Of a DNA stretch of 64,000 bases, positions 60,622-64,000 are shown piece after piece (within the stretch, counting starts at the first letter, position 1; every line of letters starts with the position of its first letter). This DNA is from Sphingomonadales bacterium (GTDB lineage: Bacteria > Pseudomonadota > Alphaproteobacteria > Sphingomonadales > Sphingomonadaceae): positions 62,001 through 126,000 of the forward strand of contig JAIXOE010000053.1 in NCBI GenBank assembly GCA_027486895.1, in the 5' to 3' direction. The position numbers and the translations under genes are program-made. The notes below the pieces were generated by a model. That model did not search any database and had not been told where the DNA came from. It saw only the letters and a list, made by a program, of their open reading frames with translations.

Positions 60622-61548
60622 ATGGGTGCGGGACATAACCGCGGCGATCAGGGACATGGTTCTCCAGGCCACAGTCATACCAATGGCACCAACACGCGTA
60701 GTCTGGCGATTGCGCTCAGTCTTACCGGCAGCTTTCTCATTGCAGAGCTTGTTGGCGCATATTGGTTCAACAGCCTCGCGCTGCTGTCCGATGCCGCTCA
60801 CATGTTCACTGATGCCGCCGCACTCGCCATTGCGCTAGTCGCTGTGCGAATTGGACAGCGGTCCGCAGATGCACAGCGTACCTATGGCTATCGCCGCTTC
60901 GAGATATTAGCCGCAGCGTTCAACGCGGTGCTGCTGTTCGTGGTCGCGGGCTATGTGCTGTATGAGGGTATCTCTCGTTTCTTCGACCCGCAGCCGGTGG
61001 AATCAATAGGTATGCTGGCGGTTGCCAGCCTCGGACTTGTCGTGAACCTCATCGCCATGCGGGTCTTGGCGGGTGGCAAAGAAACCAGCCTCAACATGAA
61101 AGGTGCCTATCTCGAAGTCTGGGCCGACATGCTTGGATCGCTCGGTGTAATTGCGGCAGCCATTGCAATCTGGCTCACCGGCAAAACTTGGATCGACCCT
61201 ATCGTTGCCATTGCAATAGGGCTGTGGGTGCTTCCTCGCACTTGGACTTTGTTACGCGACACAACGCATATCCTTCTTCAAGGCGTGCCGCGTAATCTCA
61301 ATCTGGCAGAGGTAAGGGCGTCAATCAATGGCGTTTTCGGGGTGGCTAGTGTTCACGATCTGCATATTTGGTCGGTAGCAGGCGACGATGCCAGTTTGAC
61401 AGCGCATGTGGTGCTTCAATCGGAGGCAACTGGCGAAGCGGTTCGGACAGCGGTCGCAGAAATGCTCGAAAAGCAATACCGCATCCATCACGTAACGCTT
61501 CAAACCGAAACCATCCCGTGCAGCGATGCCGAAGCACTCCATGCGTGA
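60622..61548 (+). CDS. czcD: CzcD-like cation diffusion facilitator
   Basis: 308 residues from the ATG at 60622, 1 bp past the ATPase stop. His-rich start (G-A-G-H-N-R-G-D-Q-G-H-G-S-P-G-H-S-H). Six helices with metal sites L-S-D-A-A-H-M-F-T-D (helix 2, H-x3-D) and E-V-W-A-D-M-L-G-S-L-G (helix 5, D-x3); C-terminal cytosolic metal-binding domain (V-H-D-L-H-I-W-S-V-A-G-D-D-A-S-L-T-A-H-V-V-L). Zn/Cd/Co export by proton exchange. Last gene of the first czc operon; a terminator follows. Confidence 0.94.
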   Translation: MGAGHNRGDQGHGSPGHSHTNGTNTRSLAIALSLTGSFLIAELVGAYWFNSLALLSDAAHMFTDAAALAIALVAVRIGQRSADAQRTYGYRRFEILAAAFNAVLLFVVAGYVLYEGISRFFDPQPVESIGMLAVASLGLVVNLIAMRVLAGGKETSLNMKGAYLEVWADMLGSLGVIAAAIAIWLTGKTWIDPIVAIAIGLWVLPRTWTLLRDTTHILLQGVPRNLNLAEVRASINGVFGVASVHDLHIWSVAGDDASLTAHVVLQSEATGEAVRTAVAEMLEKQYRIHHVTLQTETIPCSDAEALHA

Positions 61549-61574
61549 TCAGCCACGTGATCCAACAGCCATGC

Positions 61575-61616
61575 GCTCCACTCTCTTACCGCTTTTAGGG
61601 AGTGCGGAGCATTTTT
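61575..61616 (+). terminator. Terminator of the first czc operon
   Basis: GCTCCACTC and GAGTGCGGAGC form a stem with a 2-nt bulge, followed by ATTTTT. Placed 26 bp after the czcD stop. Confidence 0.7.
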
Positions 61617-61819
61617 CAAATTCAATCGGCCCCCGCTCGACGTGCCGCTCGAGGCTTCCATATGAGAAGAAGTCCTGGTTCGGGGCGGAATGGGCCTTGC
61701 CGTGGGCGCTGGACCCCCCGACCGCGCCCACGGCTAAAACAATTTCGCGGGTTTGCGCGTTAATAACGTGTTTCGCTTCGAAAATATATCCGGAAGATAG
61801 AAATGAACAGGCCAGTGTG

Positions 61820-62101
61820 CGGAGCGCCCTGATCGATTTTCCGCGCCATCGCAGCGGGCATCCACTTGTCGGAATTTTGGAAACGGCTCGCGCACAGGGC
61901 GTACTGGAGCCTGTGATGTCCCCCATCCTTTAAAGCGCAGCCTGCGTGGCATGACGGTAAGTTGCCGATGCGAACATCCTCACGGTAGAGGGAACCTCAA
62001 GGTTTATCGTAAATGGCAAACCCATTGCGGACTTCGGTCCCGAACAATTTCACGCCCAAATTCGCGCCGAGGTTGAAATTCGACGAAGTGCAACGCTATA
62101 A
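61820..62101 (+). pseudogene. Decayed DsbA-family thioredoxin gene
   Basis: Three frame pieces line up with one DsbA-like protein: first H-P-L-V-G-I-L-E-T-A-R-A-Q-G-V-L-E-P-V-M-S-P-I-L (to 61930), then, one base shifted, F-K-A-Q-P-A-W-H-D-G-K-L-P (61929-61966), then back in the first frame D-A-N-I-L-T-V-E-G-T-S-R-F-I-V-N-G-K-P-I-A-D-F-G-P-E-Q (61967-62101, ending TAA). The cis-Pro loop V-x-G-T-P-T-F-F-V-N-G is recognisable as V-E-G-T-S-R-F-I-V-N-G. The C-x-x-C active site is missing and about 35 residues between the W-H-D-G and D-A-N parts appear lost. The remaining interval (61617-61819 and 62102-62322) shows no gene. Confidence 0.75.
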
Positions 62102-62322
62102 TGAAGGCGGACGTTGGCAGGGCGATACCGGGCGTCTCGACATATTCTCTTGATGGCTATTAAATTGGCGAAGTTCACGCTTTTCGACAAAGAGAACAAG
62201 TATTTATCTCCGATTATTGCGGTTCGCACCAATCCTATCTGCGAGACATCCGTCGGACGAATTTTGCATTTGGCCGAATTAGCATTTGCCCTCCATTCAG
62301 CAAACCGATAAGGCGAGACGAT

Positions 62323-62655
62323 ATGCGTTGGGTGATGTCTCTTGTTCTTGGTTTAGCGCTCGTCGCGGGGATGTCTCACGCCCCGGCAATGGCGCATCCC
62401 GAGGATGCACATGCACATTCGTCAGGCGAGATTTCGGCTTTTGAAGCAGCATCGGAAGATCATCTTCGAGACAGCCAGTCTTCACCAGGCAATGCCGAAA
62501 GCAATGCCCACTCTCATCTGCCACCGGTGCTTGCAACGGTTCATGACAGTCTTTTCGGAAGCGCGTTTGTTTCCAATAAGCAATTTCTGTTCGTGAAGAC
62601 CGACGTGCTGACCTCTTTCAGTCAGGCGCCACCCACGGAACCACCCTCGGCCTGA
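62323..62655 (+). CDS. Small exported His-rich protein ahead of czcC, copy 2
   Basis: 110 residues. Signal peptide (V-M-S-L-V-L-G-L-A-L-V-A-G-M-S-H-A-P-A-M-A). Mature part starts with a His-rich run (H-P-E-D-A-H-A-H-S-S-G), is acidic, with N-A-H-S-H-L-P in the middle, and ends F-S-Q-A-P-P-T-E-P-P-S-A. Homology to copy 1 is only clear at the tail. Its TGA lies in the stem before the second czcC gene. Like copy 1 it could buffer metal and report its own translation to the efflux gene. Confidence 0.8.
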   Translation: MRWVMSLVLGLALVAGMSHAPAMAHPEDAHAHSSGEISAFEAASEDHLRDSQSSPGNAESNAHSHLPPVLATVHDSLFGSAFVSNKQFLFVKTDVLTSFSQAPPTEPPSA

Positions 62656-62713
62656 ACCGCGCCATGAGGGCGGGCCGCGCGCCCGGCCCTTGAATGCGTC
62701 CACGGTTCAGGAG
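62651..62713 (+). promoter_or_regulatory. RNA stem masking the czcC ribosome site, copy 2
   Basis: CCTGAACC (62651-62658) with the upstream TGA at 62653-62655 pairs perfectly with GGTTCAGG (62704-62711), overlapping AGGAG (62709-62713) of the second czcC gene. The enclosed GC-rich hairpin (about 62666-62690) differs in sequence from that of copy 1, while arm sequence and total length (63 nt from arm to the end of the ribosome site) are the same. Confidence 0.75.
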
Positions 62714-62720
62714 TTTTAAC

Positions 62721-63959
62721 ATGTTTCCCAAATTGCGCACCGCCTTGCTGGCGGCGGCGCTGGCCTGTCCGGCTACGGCTACGTTCGCGGAGCCGATCAC
62801 GCTGGATGAGGCCATTGCCAAGGCGGTTGACGCCGCCCCATTAATTCGCGCCAGCGAGGCAGCGATCGCCGCTGCGCGTGCCGGTCGCGTTCAAGCTGGC
62901 GTTCGGCCCAATCCAACCGTTACTGTCGAAGGCGAAAACCTTATCGGCAGCGGACCCTATAATGTGTTTGGCCAAGCCGAGGTCACCGGCACTTATAGCC
63001 AGACGATCGAGCGAGGCGGCAAACGCGACGCCCGCGTCGCCTATGCGGAACGTGACATTGGCGTTGCTGAAGCATCTTCACGGGTCGCACGGCTCGAATT
63101 GGTGAGTGCCGTGCAGCGTGCGTTTCTTGATGTTGTGATCGCCGGTTACGTCGTCGAGATTGCAGAAACGCGACTGGGGGTCGAAGTTGAAATGCAGCGC
63201 GAAGCTTTAAGGCGTGTGCGCGGATATAAAGACCCTCTGTTTGTCGAGACGAGCGCATCGGCGCGGGTAACACAAGCGCGGCTCAATCTGACCGAGGCAC
63301 AGGCGCGCCAGCACGGCGCGCGCGCAGCGCTTGCCGCATATTGGCAGGGCAGCGCCGAGGATGTAGAGCCCGTCGGCGAAGTCTTGTCAGGTATCCCGGC
63401 CGCACGGGAACTCAGCATTGCCGATGACGAACTGGCAAAGGCCGAAGCCGCGCGGGCGTCGGCAGCCGTGACGGTCGAACAGACGCGGGCGCGACCTGAC
63501 TACACAGTTAATGGAGGCGCGCGTTTCCTGCGCGGCACCAACGACGTGGCGCTGGTCGCAGGGATCACTATTCCGCTCGGCAGGTTCGACCGCAATCAAG
63601 GCAATATCGCGAAGGCGCAGGCGGAAAAATTGCGGATCGAACTGACAGCAGAAGCCCTGCGGCTCGACCGGCTTCGCCGCCTGGCGAGCCTTGGCGCGGA
63701 GGCCGATGCCGCCCGTGCGCGTGCCGACGCCATTGTCCGCGAGGTGTATCCGCAGACCACCATGGCACTCCGCCAAGTGCGCGATGGTTATGCGCGCGGT
63801 GGCTTCACCTTCCGGGATATGCAGGGTGCCGCCGATGCGATCATCCAGGCGCAGGCCGAATGGCTTAATGCGGTAACGCGCTATCGTGACCTTCAAACCG
63901 AAATCGACCGGCTGACCGGGCGCTTTGACGCCGCAGCGGAAAAGGGGATCAATCCATGA
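62721..63959 (+). CDS. CzcC-like outer membrane metal-efflux protein, second copy
   Basis: 412 residues from the ATG at 62721 with AGGAG 7 bp upstream. Signal peptide (L-L-A-A-A-L-A-C-P-A-T-A-T-F-A). TolC family: E-P-I-T-L-D-E-A-I-A-K-A-V-D-A-A-P, G-V-R-P-N-P-T-V-T-V-E-G-E-N-L-I-G-S-G, Q-T-I-E-R-G-G-K-R-D-A-R. Clearly related to the 52.9-kb copy but diverged, so the second system may serve a different metal. Overlaps the next gene by 4 bp (ATGA). Confidence 0.93.
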   Translation: MFPKLRTALLAAALACPATATFAEPITLDEAIAKAVDAAPLIRASEAAIAAARAGRVQAGVRPNPTVTVEGENLIGSGPYNVFGQAEVTGTYSQTIERGGKRDARVAYAERDIGVAEASSRVARLELVSAVQRAFLDVVIAGYVVEIAETRLGVEVEMQREALRRVRGYKDPLFVETSASARVTQARLNLTEAQARQHGARAALAAYWQGSAEDVEPVGEVLSGIPAARELSIADDELAKAEAARASAAVTVEQTRARPDYTVNGGARFLRGTNDVALVAGITIPLGRFDRNQGNIAKAQAEKLRIELTAEALRLDRLRRLASLGAEADAARARADAIVREVYPQTTMALRQVRDGYARGGFTFRDMQGAADAIIQAQAEWLNAVTRYRDLQTEIDRLTGRFDAAAEKGINP

Positions 63960-64000
63960 AACAGTTTCTGCACATTTCTATGGCTGCGGCCTTAATGTTA
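63956..64000 (+). CDS. Start of next operon gene, probably CzcB-like adaptor (truncated by window)
   Basis: ATG overlapping the czcC stop, 15 codons visible (M-K-Q-F-L-H-I-S-M-A-A-A-L-M-L), which look like the start of a signal peptide. Assignment as adaptor rests only on the usual czcC-czcB-czcA order. Confidence 0.55.
   Translation, partial: MKQFLHISMAAALML

Noticed and set aside
61526-61933. Plus-strand 135-codon frame after czcD taken as one gene
   Set aside because: Only its last part has family character (DsbA piece); the first part covers the terminator, so it is treated as a relic, not a gene.
1-64000. tRNA, rRNA, CRISPR arrays, insertion sequences, integrase or attachment sites
   Set aside because: Looked for by eye; no cloverleaf with a CCA end, regular repeat-spacer series, transposase frame or terminal inverted repeats was seen.

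Overview
The window reads as chromosomal DNA of a sphingomonad-like alphaproteobacterium. This is inferred from TonB-dependent receptors carrying E-I-(I/V)-V-T-(A/G) boxes, a FecI/FecR/receptor trio, an AapJQMP-type amino acid importer, DUF2141 and MlaA proteins of sphingomonad character, and a GC-rich, tightly packed, often overlapping gene layout. I see no rRNA, tRNA, CRISPR array or intact insertion sequence.

Layout. (1) 1-1.8 kb: end of a GT4 glycosyltransferase and a CDP-alcohol phosphatidyltransferase. (2) 1.9-6.0 kb: ECF sigma, FecR anti-sigma and TonB receptor, followed by a cytochrome c remnant. (3) 6.1-8.7 kb: PepSY protein, OmpR-type regulator and histidine kinase. (4) 9.2-17.1 kb: minus-strand operon for an RND drug-type efflux pump (TolC, adaptor, permease) that continues into a cytochrome b561-like protein, a small protein and a PAP2 phosphatase, with a DUF1003 protein upstream. 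(5) 17.3-20.2 kb: frameshifted ion channel, a lipoprotein, an MlaA-like protein. (6) 20.6-26.6 kb: surface-polymer genes (nucleotidyltransferase-HAD fusion, CDP-glycerol transferase-like, flippase, DUF2141, GT2).

(7) 27.8-36.6 kb: a copper resistance island. A CnrYXH-like trans-envelope ECF sigma system lies between copCD (minus strand) and copAB (plus strand). Three copies of one promoter pattern, RTGAGGG-N16-CGTATR, stand before copC, before the regulatory operon and before copA, so the island looks like a single ECF regulon. The CnrX-like sensor keeps all five known CnrX metal ligands at exact spacing. Two tiny secreted Cys-rich proteins, one with three CC pairs in perfect heptad register, follow copAB. 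(8) 36.6-37.9 kb: glutaredoxin-MauE fusion divergent from a MerR regulator, with a MerR-type promoter.

(9) 38.1-48.8 kb: a nutrient-use island: TonB receptor, RidA, LysR, Cys/Met-metabolism PLP lyase, AapJQMP ABC importer and aspartate ammonia-lyase, largely translationally coupled. (10) 48.8-64.0 kb: a divalent-metal resistance island: YnfA, MFS and a divalent-type MerR diverge from a CDF transporter, an SRPBCC-DUF3703 fusion, CzcCBA, a P-type ATPase and CzcD; after a decayed DsbA gene a second CzcC-type operon begins and runs off the window.

Most striking is a repeated arrangement before both czcC genes. A small exported protein ends in the conserved tail SQAPPTEPP(A/S)A, and its stop codon lies inside the 5' arm of a perfect 8-bp stem (CCTGAACC/GGTTCAGG). 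The 3' arm overlaps the czcC Shine-Dalgarno. The shared tail is encoded by different synonymous codons in the two copies. This looks like a nascent-peptide or translation-coupled switch, formally similar to SecM-secA, and is proposed here as a candidate undescribed control system.
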